Source of the DNA: DASRDS01 sp035569435
GTDB lineage: Bacteria; Gemmatimonadota; Gemmatimonadetes; Gemmatimonadales; Gemmatimonadaceae
Assembly (NCBI GenBank): GCA_035569435.1
Contig: DATMNB010000334.1
Coordinates: 1 to 13,782, forward strand
Direction of reading: 5' to 3'
Length of the DNA: 13,782 nucleotides
Part shown: in pieces, positions 8,109 to 13,782 of the stretch
Layout of the letters: each line of letters starts with the position of its first letter
Numbering within the stretch: position 1 is the stretch's first letter
The notes under the pieces: generated by a model
What the model was told of the DNA's origin: nothing
The model's database searches: none
Seen by the model: only the letters and a program-made list of their open reading frames with translations
Program-made: the position numbers and the translations under genes

Positions 8109-9275
8109 ATGACCAAGACCTGGCAAACAAAACTGATCCACTCCGACGCCGTCGTGCCCGAGGGCTACCGCTCACTCGCGACGCCCGTCTATCGCGGGTC
8201 CACGACGATCTTCCCGCGAGCGGCAGCCGTCGATGACCACTGGGACCAACACCGTGTCGGCTACACCTACGGTCTCTACGGCACGCCCACCGTTCTCGAG
8301 CTGGCCGCTCGCATCGCCGAGTTGGAGGGAGGCACCCACACCATCATCTGCCCCGGCGGTCAAGCCGCGATTTCGCTCATCGATCTCGCATTGCTCGAGA
8401 GCGGCGACCACATCCTCGTGCCCGCGAGCGTCTACGTCCCCAATCGCAAGCTCGCGACGCAGATGCTCGCCCGTTTCGGCATCACGACCACGTACTACGA
8501 CCCCGCGATCGGCGCCGACATCGCCTCGCTGATCCAGGACAACACACGCCTCGTCTGGTGTGAGAGTCCAGGCTCCATTACGATGGAGGTACAGGACCTT
8601 CCGGCGATCGTGGCCGCGGCCCACGCGCGCAACGTCCGCGTCGTCCTCGACAACACCTGGTCCGCCGGCGTCCTCCTCGATGCCTTCGCCTTGGGCGTCG
8701 ACATCACGATGCAGGCCCTGACCAAGTACGTCGGCGGCCACAGCGACCTGCTCCTCGGCTCCGTCACCGTGCGCGACGACGCCATCCACCAGCGACTCGG
8801 CACCGCCCACCAGCAACTCGGCTTTGCGGTATCGCCAGACGACGCGAGCCTCGCGCTCCGCGGTCTGCAAACGCTGGCCGTCCGCCTCGCCGCGATCGAA
8901 CGCTCGGCGCTCGACGTCGCCACCTGGCTCGCCGCACGCCCGGAGATCGAGCGCGTCCTGCATCCCGCCTTGCCCTCCTGCCCCGGGCACGATGTCTGGA
9001 GACGCGACTTTCTCGGCTCGTCCGGTGTCTTTGCCGTCGTCTTCGCGCCCGGCCCCTCGCGAGCCCAGATTCACGCGTTCATCGACGCGCTCCAACTGTT
9101 CAAGGTCGGTTACAGTTGGGCCGGCGTCACGAGCCTCGCCGTCGCCTACGACCTGAGTACCATCCCTGGCCGCCCTCCGTACGACCATCGCATCGTGCGC
9201 TTCAGCATCGGCCTCGAGTCCACCACCGATCTCGTCGCCGATCTCGAGCACGCGTTGCCAGCCCTTCGCCATTGA
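8109..9275 (+). CDS. metC: MetC-type cystathionine beta-lyase (PLP-dependent Cys/Met metabolism enzyme)
   Basis: 388 residues. Pyridoxal phosphate enzyme expected to cleave cystathionine to homocysteine, pyruvate and ammonia in methionine synthesis, or more loosely to act as a C-S lyase. Residues in order: YGLYGTPT (54-61), CPGGQAAIS (81-89, phosphate-binding region), ESPGSITMEVQDLPAIVAA (152-170), LDNTWSAGVLLDA (180-192, D181 for the pyridinium nitrogen), and the PLP lysine K206 in ALTKYVGGHSDLLLGS. The ESPGSITMEV and HPALP...GH..W.RDF..SSG patterns match bacterial MetC rather than cystathionine gamma-synthase. The ATG at 8109 has GGTGAG about 10 nt upstream; an ATG at 8100 adds three residues but lies too close to that motif. 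Divergent from the paa operon and overlapping the polymerase gene by TTGA. Confidence 0.88.
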   Translation: MTKTWQTKLIHSDAVVPEGYRSLATPVYRGSTTIFPRAAAVDDHWDQHRVGYTYGLYGTPTVLELAARIAELEGGTHTIICPGGQAAISLIDLALLESGDHILVPASVYVPNRKLATQMLARFGITTTYYDPAIGADIASLIQDNTRLVWCESPGSITMEVQDLPAIVAAAHARNVRVVLDNTWSAGVLLDAFALGVDITMQALTKYVGGHSDLLLGSVTVRDDAIHQRLGTAHQQLGFAVSPDDASLALRGLQTLAVRLAAIERSALDVATWLAARPEIERVLHPALPSCPGHDVWRRDFLGSSGVFAVVFAPGPSRAQIHAFIDALQLFKVGYSWAGVTSLAVAYDLSTIPGRPPYDHRIVRFSIGLESTTDLVADLEHALPALRH

Positions 9276-11557
9276 TACGAGACGAATGGCTTTGGGGCTG
9301 GGACCCGACCCCCGGCATCGTCTCGATCCACGCCACCCTCGATGGTAGGGCACTCATCTGGCGTCGTATCGCGGAGACCGACACCCTCATACGCGAGGTG
9401 GAGCATTTTCGTCCCTGGCTCCTGGTCTCGCACCTCTCTGATGTGCCCGCCGGTACGCACCATCAGGAGCTGGAAGGCCCAGGCGCGCTGCGCCATCTCG
9501 TCAGCGCCGACGATGGCCGCGCACTGATTGCCGGGTTGCTCCACGCCGCGTCGGAGCGCTTAGGCACACGCCTCCGCCACGTGAGCGAACTGCAGCACCA
9601 GGAACCGGAAACGATCCTCTCCCTGCCGCCCGAGGAGCAGTACCTCGTCGCGACCGGACGCACCTACTTCCAGGGCCTCACGTTCGATCAGTTGCACCGG
9701 CTCCAGTTTGACCTGGAGACCACGGGGCTCGACCCACGACGCGACCGGATCTTCATGATCTCGATCCGCTACCATACGGGCGACACCGAGGTCCTCGAAG
9801 CCCGGGATGACAGCGCCGCCGCGGAGGCCGACCTCATTCGCCAGCTCATGGCCCGCGTCCGGGAGGCCGATCCCGACGTCATCGAGAACCACAACCTGCA
9901 CGGCTTCGATCTCCCCTTCCTCGATCGGCGTTCCCGCATCCTCCACGTCCCGCTGTCGCTTGGCCGCGTCGCCGGGGCCAGGCTCACCCTGCGCGCAGCC
10001 CGCCGCGGCATCGCCGACGAACGCGGCGACGGCCGCCGCAGCGTGCGATACGTCGCCCCGGGGCGCGAGCTCATCGACACCCTCGACGCGGTCCGCCGCT
10101 ACGACTTCTCGACCCGCGAGCTCCCGGGCCATGGCCTCAAGGCCGTGGCGCGACACCTCGGCATTGCCCGCGCCAACCGCGAGTACATCCCAGGCAGCGA
10201 GATCTACACGACGTACCGCACCGATCCGGACCGCGTCCGCCGATACGCGACCGACGACGTCGAGGAAGTCGCCGCGCTGTCCCGCATGCTCGGTGGCGCC
10301 GCGTACGCGTTGGCCCGGATGGCACCCCGCCGCTACGAGCGCCTCGCCGACACCGGCGCGGCAACAGGCGTCATCGACCCACTGCTCGTCCGGGCCTACG
10401 TACGCACCGGCACCGCGTTGCCCGTCCACCAAGCAAGCGATGGCACCCCGCACACCGGCGCGGCCCTCTATCTCTTCGCATCCGGCGTCGCCCACCGCGT
10501 GGTGAAGGCAGACGTCGCGAGCCTCTATCCGTCACTCATGCGCGCGTACCGTATCGGCCCCGCGCGCGACCGCCTGGGCGCCCTGTTGGCGCTCGTCGAC
10601 AGCCTGGTGGAGCGCCGACTCCAGGAGAAGACGCTGGCCCGCGCGTCCCCTCCGGGATCAGCGGAGCAACACACGCACGAGGCCACGTCGGCCGCCCTCA
10701 AGATCGTCGTCAACTCAGCATACGGTTACCTCGCCGCCGGCGGACTCACCCGCTTCGCCGACGTCCACGCCGCCAACGAGGTGACGCGCCGCGGCCGCGA
10801 GGTCCTCGAGCTCATGTGTCGCGAGCTCGCCGCACGCGGCGTCACGCTGATCGAAGCCGACACGGATGGCGTGTACTTCGCGGTGCCCGCGTCCTGGACC
10901 GAGGCCGATGAGCGCCGCGTCGTACGCGAGGTCGCCGCCTTGCTGCCCCCATTGGTCCAACTCGAGTTCGAGGGCCGCTACGCCGCTATGCTGTCGCACG
11001 AGCCCAAGAACTATGCGCTCCTGGGCTATGACGGCAAACTGCTCCTGCGAGGCGTCGCCTTCCGGTCCAGTCGCGCCGAACCGTTCGGCGAGACATTCCT
11101 ACGCCACGCCATCGCGCGCGCCCTGACGGGCGACATCGCCGGCGTTCGCCAAGGCTATCTCGCGACCATCACCGCCCTCCGCGCGCGCGAGCTGCCCACC
11201 TATGACGTCTCGTCACGCGTGCGCCTCACCAAGTCACCCGACGAATACCTCGCGGCCAGAGCCAACCGCCGCGAGCTCCCCTACGAGGCGCTCCTCGCCG
11301 CCGGCCACACGTCCTGGGACGTCGGCGACCGCATTCGCGTCTACCGCAAGCGCACCGGCGAGGGAGGCCTGGCCGGCGACCTCCGCGACTACGACATCGA
11401 TTACTACGTGCGACTGCTGCGCACGACCTACGCGGAGCGGTTGGCGCGCGCGTTCACACCCGAGGACTTCGCGGCCGTGTTCGCCGATGCGGATCAGTTT
11501 TCGCTATTCACGCCTTCGATAGAATCCATACGCACCGTACTGACGACCACCCGCTAG
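9272..11557 (+). CDS. Family B DNA polymerase with 3'-5' exonuclease domain, archaeal-like, compact
   Basis: 761 residues from TTG. Template-directed DNA synthesis with proofreading. N-terminal domain 1-140 (WGWDPTPGIVSI); exonuclease motifs Exo I D147/E149 (FDLETTGLDP), Exo II N208/D213 (NLHGFDLPF), Exo III Y325/D329 (YATDD); palm motif A D414 (DVASLYPSL, steric-gate Y419); fingers R449, K453 and K477 with motif B KIVVNSAYG; motif C D530/D532 (EADTDGVYF); thumb to about 740; QFSLF at 742-746. Motif positions nearly match archaeal PolB enzymes such as KOD/Pfu (D141/E143, D404, D540/D542), but motif A to B is about 20 residues shorter. The TTG overlaps the metC stop (TTGA), without a Shine-Dalgarno sequence; upstream in-frame codons are metC shadow. 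Cellular role unknown: repair or translesion synthesis is a guess. Confidence 0.9.
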   Translation: MIRDEWLWGWDPTPGIVSIHATLDGRALIWRRIAETDTLIREVEHFRPWLLVSHLSDVPAGTHHQELEGPGALRHLVSADDGRALIAGLLHAASERLGTRLRHVSELQHQEPETILSLPPEEQYLVATGRTYFQGLTFDQLHRLQFDLETTGLDPRRDRIFMISIRYHTGDTEVLEARDDSAAAEADLIRQLMARVREADPDVIENHNLHGFDLPFLDRRSRILHVPLSLGRVAGARLTLRAARRGIADERGDGRRSVRYVAPGRELIDTLDAVRRYDFSTRELPGHGLKAVARHLGIARANREYIPGSEIYTTYRTDPDRVRRYATDDVEEVAALSRMLGGAAYALARMAPRRYERLADTGAATGVIDPLLVRAYVRTGTALPVHQASDGTPHTGAALYLFASGVAHRVVKADVASLYPSLMRAYRIGPARDRLGALLALVDSLVERRLQEKTLARASPPGSAEQHTHEATSAALKIVVNSAYGYLAAGGLTRFADVHAANEVTRRGREVLELMCRELAARGVTLIEADTDGVYFAVPASWTEADERRVVREVAALLPPLVQLEFEGRYAAMLSHEPKNYALLGYDGKLLLRGVAFRSSRAEPFGETFLRHAIARALTGDIAGVRQGYLATITALRARELPTYDVSSRVRLTKSPDEYLAARANRRELPYEALLAAGHTSWDVGDRIRVYRKRTGEGGLAGDLRDYDIDYYVRLLRTTYAERLARAFTPEDFAAVFADADQFSLFTPSIESIRTVLTTTR

Positions 11558-11608
11558 CCTGGACGTCGGCGGCGTGGTGCGGTCGTCCCCCGAACCCATT
11601 TATTCATC

Positions 11609-12034
11609 TTACGCCAACCCACCGACCACGCGCTCCAGACCCTCGATAAACCGCTGCCACCCGTAGCTCGCACCCTTGTAGTTGGCATCTTCGTCCGACC
11701 GGAAACCGGATTGCTCCATGCGGACATGCGTGCCGCCCGTGGTCGGCGTCAACGTCCAGGCGACGACGGTCTTCAAACCCAAAGACGCCCAGCCATAGGA
11801 GAGCCGTGCATTCGGTTCGACCACCAGGACTTCACAGTCTATGACACCGTCCCATTTCGGCATGGGCGGCGCGCGGAACGTGAACTGATGCCCCGGCACG
11901 GGCTTGAAATCGTTCTTCAGCAACCATTGCTCGATCAACGCACCGTCCGTGAGCGCCCGCCAGATCTTTTCCGGCGGATGCGGCATCTCCCGTTCGATGA
12001 CAAGGGACCGCGTGGCGCTGGCGACTTTGGTCAT
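11609..12034 (-). CDS. SRPBCC/AHSA1-family (START-like) protein paired with an ArsR regulator
   Basis: 141 residues, a complete single SRPBCC domain of the Aha1-C-terminal/CalC-like type, which forms a helix-grip fold with a hydrophobic ligand cavity. Visible marks are the N-terminal strand and helix (VIEREMPHPPEKIWRALTDG, residues 12-31), the EQWLLKNDFKPVPGHQFTF segment, WDGVIDCEVLVVEP, a WTLTPTTGGTHVRMEQSGF strand pair, and a C-terminal amphipathic helix GWQRFIEGLERVV. No enzyme motif is apparent; the ligand is unknown. The ATG at 12034 overlaps the arsR stop (ATGA), so it is the second gene of a two-gene unit and is presumably controlled by the repressor and dyad upstream. It converges on the polymerase gene across a 51-bp gap in which I see no clear terminator hairpin. 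Confidence 0.85.
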   Translation of the reverse strand: MTKVASATRSLVIEREMPHPPEKIWRALTDGALIEQWLLKNDFKPVPGHQFTFRAPPMPKWDGVIDCEVLVVEPNARLSYGWASLGLKTVVAWTLTPTTGGTHVRMEQSGFRSDEDANYKGASYGWQRFIEGLERVVGGLA

Positions 12035-12354
12035 GGCTCCATCCTATTCAGGAGAGTTTCGAGTCGATCGAACCGGTCGCGCCAGAAGGCGCCGTAAAGG
12101 CTCATCCAGTCGATCAGCGGAGCCAGCGCTTTTGGCTCCGCGCTGTAATGGACCAACCGTCCCTCAGGCCGGTCGCGCACCAAACCGGCAACCTTGAGCA
12201 CCCCGAGGTGCTTGGACACCGCCGGCTGCGACACGCCGGCGCGATCCGTCAGCGCTCGCACCGTCTGCTCCCCGTCGCGCACGAGCCACTCGAAGATCGA
12301 GCGGCGGGTCGGGTCGGCGAGCGTCCGGAAGAGGGTATCTGACGTGGCAGTCAC
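12031..12354 (-). CDS. ArsR-family winged-helix transcriptional repressor
   Basis: 107 residues. The N-terminus SDTLFRTLADPTRRSIFEWL (5-24) is the standard ArsR/SmtB opening, followed by the helix-turn-helix TVRALTDRAGVSQPAVSKHL (31-50) and GVLKVAGLV, and the wing DRPEGRLVHYSAEP (61-74); a C-terminal dimerisation helix follows. There is no cysteine in the protein, so it cannot be an ELCVC-type metal or arsenic sensor; it belongs with the ArsR proteins that accompany SRPBCC/AHSA1 genes, for which small-molecule or unknown signals are assumed. The start is GTG at 12354 (VTATSDTLFR): no other start lies nearby in frame. Its likely operator, a perfect dyad, begins 2 bp upstream of the start, implying autoregulation. 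It is followed with ATGA overlap by the SRPBCC gene. Confidence 0.92.
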   Translation of the reverse strand: MTATSDTLFRTLADPTRRSIFEWLVRDGEQTVRALTDRAGVSQPAVSKHLGVLKVAGLVRDRPEGRLVHYSAEPKALAPLIDWMSLYGAFWRDRFDRLETLLNRMEP

Positions 12355-12356
12355 AC

Positions 12357-12386
12357 CTAATCCATAACCGGCGAGTTATGGATTAG
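12357..12386. promoter_or_regulatory. Perfect 12-bp inverted repeat: likely ArsR operator
   Basis: Arms CTAATCCATAAC (12357-12368) and GTTATGGATTAG (12375-12386) are exact reverse complements, separated by CGGCGA. The arms are A+T-rich in an otherwise GC-rich region, start 2 bp upstream of the arsR GTG and lie inside a plausible promoter for that gene, the arrangement expected of an autorepressed ArsR operator. A homodimeric winged-helix protein would bind such a dyad. With no T-run on either side it is not a terminator. Confidence 0.75.
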
Positions 12387-12390
12387 TCAA
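12361..12390 (-). promoter_or_regulatory. Candidate sigma-70-type promoter for the arsR-SRPBCC unit
   Basis: On the minus strand TTGACT (12390-12385) matches the -35 consensus at five of six positions. After an 18-bp spacer comes TATGGA (12366-12361), a weak -10 (or TTATGG with a 17-bp spacer). Both elements overlap the arms of the inverted repeat, so a bound repressor would block RNA polymerase. The -10 ends only 6 nt before the GTG, which would put the transcript start at or next to the start codon. The -35 is persuasive; the -10 is not. Confidence 0.45.
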
Positions 12391-12428
12391 GCCGTCGCGG
12401 ACGGTTTTCTGCCTATTACATTGGCCGC

Positions 12429-13196
12429 ATGATGCCCCTCCCACGCCAGCTCTGCGTTCTCGGGCTCTCGCTGCTGTTACCAGTCACGACCTCCGCGCAG
12501 GTCTCCACTGAGTGGCCCCAACACTCGATGGACCGTCCGAAGCCTCCCGTCGTCGATCCGGGCGCATACACGCAGCCCACCCCGCCGCCCGCCGACGCCA
12601 TCGTGTTGTTCAACGGCCACGACGTCTCCAACTGGGAGCGCGCCGACAGCGCCGGGAAACCCGCGCGCTGGAAGGTCCAGAACGGCTACATCGAGGTCGC
12701 GCCCGGCACCGGCGACATCTCGACCAAAGAGGCGTTCGGCGACTGCCAGCTCCACATCGAGTGGGCGACCCCCACGCCACCCACCGGCGAGGGTCAGGAA
12801 CGCGGCAACAGCGGCGTCTACATGGCCAAGACGTACGAGGTCCAGGTCCTCGACTCGTACAACAACCCGACCTACGCCGACGGCCAAGCCGCGTCGATCT
12901 ACGGCCAGTATCCGCCGCTCGTCAACGCCAGTCGTCCGGCCGGGCAGTGGCAGACGTACGACATCATCTGGCACGGTCCTCGATTCAACGAGAACGGCAC
13001 GCTGCTGCGACCGGCCCGCATCACAGTGTTTCATAACGGTGTCCTCGTACAGGACAACGTGACGCTGTCCGGCCCCACGGCGAACAAGCGCCGGCCGCCG
13101 TACGCCCCGCAGCCCGCGAAAATGCCGCTCGAGCTCCAGGACCACTCGTACCCGGTGCGCTTCCGCGACATCTGGGTCCGCGCGATCCCAGACTGA
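12429..13196 (+). CDS. Secreted DUF1080 protein (3-keto-disaccharide hydrolase family)
   Basis: 255 residues. A signal peptide covers about 1-24 (MMPLPRQLCVLGLSLLLPVT, then TSAQ; cleavage near A23/Q24), so the protein is exported. The mature part is a DUF1080/PF06439 jelly-roll: IVLFNGHDVSNWE (58-70), WKVQNGYIEVAPGTGDISTK (81-100), the hallmark GNSGVYMAKTYEVQVLDSY (126-144), GQAASIYGQYPP (152-163), WQTYDIIWHGPRF (174-186), ITVFHNGVLVQDN (198-210), and LELQDHSYPVRFRDIWVR at the C-terminus. Members are associated with cleavage of 3-keto-glycosides. The following GMC oxidoreductase, 9 bp downstream, fits as the enzyme producing such substrates. ATG at 12429 or the next codon at 12432 may start it; neither has a clear ribosome site. 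The substrate cannot be told from sequence. Confidence 0.88.
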   Translation: MMPLPRQLCVLGLSLLLPVTTSAQVSTEWPQHSMDRPKPPVVDPGAYTQPTPPPADAIVLFNGHDVSNWERADSAGKPARWKVQNGYIEVAPGTGDISTKEAFGDCQLHIEWATPTPPTGEGQERGNSGVYMAKTYEVQVLDSYNNPTYADGQAASIYGQYPPLVNASRPAGQWQTYDIIWHGPRFNENGTLLRPARITVFHNGVLVQDNVTLSGPTANKRRPPYAPQPAKMPLELQDHSYPVRFRDIWVRAIPD

Positions 13197-13205
13197 GCGT
13201 CACGA

Positions 13206-13782
13206 GTGGCCGAGACACTCCCGCGGCGGCACGTCTTCGACGTCGCGATCGTCGGCTCGGGCGCGGGCGGCGGCATGGCGGCCTACATGCTGACCAAAGC
13301 CGGCGCGGACGTCGTCATGCTCGAGGCCGGGCCGATGTGGAACGCCACCGCTGACGGGGCCATGCTCAAGTGGCCCTACGAGTCCCCTCGGCGCGGCGCA
13401 TCGACTCCGACACATGCCTTCGGCGAATTCGACGCCTGCCTTGGCGGATGGTCGATCGATGGCGAACCATACACCAACGCGCCCGGCTCGCGCTTCGACT
13501 GGTGGCGCGCCCGCATGCTCGGCGGCCGCACCAATCACTGGGGCCGCATTTCGCTCCGATTCGGCCCCGATGATTTCCGCCGGCGCAGCCTCGACGGACT
13601 GGGCGACGATTGGCCGATCGGCTACGACGACATCAAGCCGTACTACGACGAGATCGACCGGTTGATCGGCGTCTTCGGCAGCACCGAGAGACTGCCCAAC
13701 GATCCCGACGGGATCTTCCTCCCGCCGCCCAAGCCGCGGTGCTACGAACTGCTCATCAAGCAGGCCTGCGACAAGACCGGCG
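13206..13782 (+). CDS. GMC-type FAD oxidoreductase, probable glucoside 3-dehydrogenase large subunit (partial)
   Basis: The first 192 codons are present; the right edge cuts the gene. From the GTG at 13206 it reads MAETLPRRHVFDVAIVGSGA. The FAD-binding Rossmann motif is GSGAGGG (17-23) with the ribose-binding E40 at the end of the second strand (VVMLEAGP), and LGGRTNHWGRISLRFGPDDF (105-124) is the second GMC FAD signature in the form seen in glucoside-3-dehydrogenase-like proteins. WPIGYDDIKPYYDEIDRLIG (136-155) is also typical. Such enzymes oxidise the C3 hydroxyl of sugars or glycosides and pass electrons to a cytochrome c or quinone. No signal peptide is visible; some relatives are exported together with a small Tat-dependent subunit. 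It lies 9 bp after the DUF1080 gene. A different GMC substrate remains possible. Confidence 0.85.
   Translation, partial: MAETLPRRHVFDVAIVGSGAGGGMAAYMLTKAGADVVMLEAGPMWNATADGAMLKWPYESPRRGASTPTHAFGEFDACLGGWSIDGEPYTNAPGSRFDWWRARMLGGRTNHWGRISLRFGPDDFRRRSLDGLGDDWPIGYDDIKPYYDEIDRLIGVFGSTERLPNDPDGIFLPPPKPRCYELLIKQACDKTG

Noticed and set aside
9116..9271. A 52-residue Arg/His/Pro-rich N-terminal extension on the polymerase
   Set aside because: It is metC coding sequence read in another frame. Family similarity begins at the WGWDPTPG segment, so the TTG at 9272 is the better start.
8172..9353. Minus-strand open frame of 393 codons across metC
   Set aside because: The plus strand encodes MetC with an intact PLP lysine and ESPGSITMEV motif; the antisense product is Gly/Asp/Val-rich without any domain.
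11558..11608. Possible bidirectional terminator between the convergent polymerase and SRPBCC genes
   Set aside because: I searched the 51-bp gap by eye and found no stem of useful length followed by a T-run on either strand.
12414..12419. TATTAC as a -10 element for the DUF1080 gene
   Set aside because: No -35-like sequence occurs at 16-18 bp upstream, so I do not call a promoter.

Overview
This is a GC-rich bacterial chromosomal window with very little non-coding DNA. It holds fifteen protein genes, two of them cut by the window edges. I see no rRNA, tRNA, CRISPR array, insertion sequence or phage gene. The content suggests an aerobic, heterotrophic member of a deep GC-rich phylum. Gemmatimonadota is my first guess and Acidobacteriota the second: an aerobic phenylacetate pathway, an archaeal-type family B DNA polymerase on a bacterial chromosome, and a DUF1080 + GMC oxidoreductase pair are all familiar there. 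This assignment is inference from gene content, not from a marker gene.

Region 1 (about 1-7997, minus strand) is one tightly packed phenylacetyl-CoA catabolic operon, read right to left as paaG, paaH, paaJ, paaY, paaZ, paaA, paaB, paaC, paaD (the last cut by the left edge). Most genes overlap by 4 nt or lie within 30 nt of each other. PaaA, PaaB and PaaC, with PaaD and presumably PaaE beyond the edge, form the multicomponent epoxidase acting on phenylacetyl-CoA. PaaG isomerises the epoxide to oxepin-CoA. PaaZ opens the ring and oxidises the resulting aldehyde. PaaJ and PaaH carry out beta-oxidation-like steps to acetyl-CoA and succinyl-CoA. PaaY clears a dead-end CoA thioester. No paaF, paaK, paaE, paaI or paaX/paaR-type regulator lies within the window.

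Region 2 (7998-11557) starts at the short divergent space upstream of paaG. On the plus strand it holds a MetC-type cystathionine beta-lyase and, overlapping it by a TTGA junction, a compact family B DNA polymerase. The polymerase has complete 3'-5' exonuclease and polymerase motifs and a C-terminal QFSLF sequence resembling a bacterial sliding-clamp-binding peptide.

Region 3 (11609-12428) is a convergent two-gene minus-strand unit: a cysteine-free ArsR-family repressor followed, with ATGA overlap, by an SRPBCC/AHSA1-type ligand-binding protein. Immediately upstream of the repressor is a perfect 12-bp inverted repeat with a 6-bp spacer. It covers most of a plausible promoter and is very probably the repressor's own operator.

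Region 4 (12429-13782, plus strand) has a secreted DUF1080 (3-keto-disaccharide hydrolase family) protein followed 9 bp later by the N-terminal third of a GMC-type FAD oxidoreductase, cut by the right edge. Together they suggest oxidation of sugars to 3-keto-glycosides followed by cleavage of the glycosidic bond.

Seven of the fifteen genes use a non-ATG start by my reading, several of them in 4-nt stop/start overlaps. All complete genes read as intact: I found no frameshift or internal stop.
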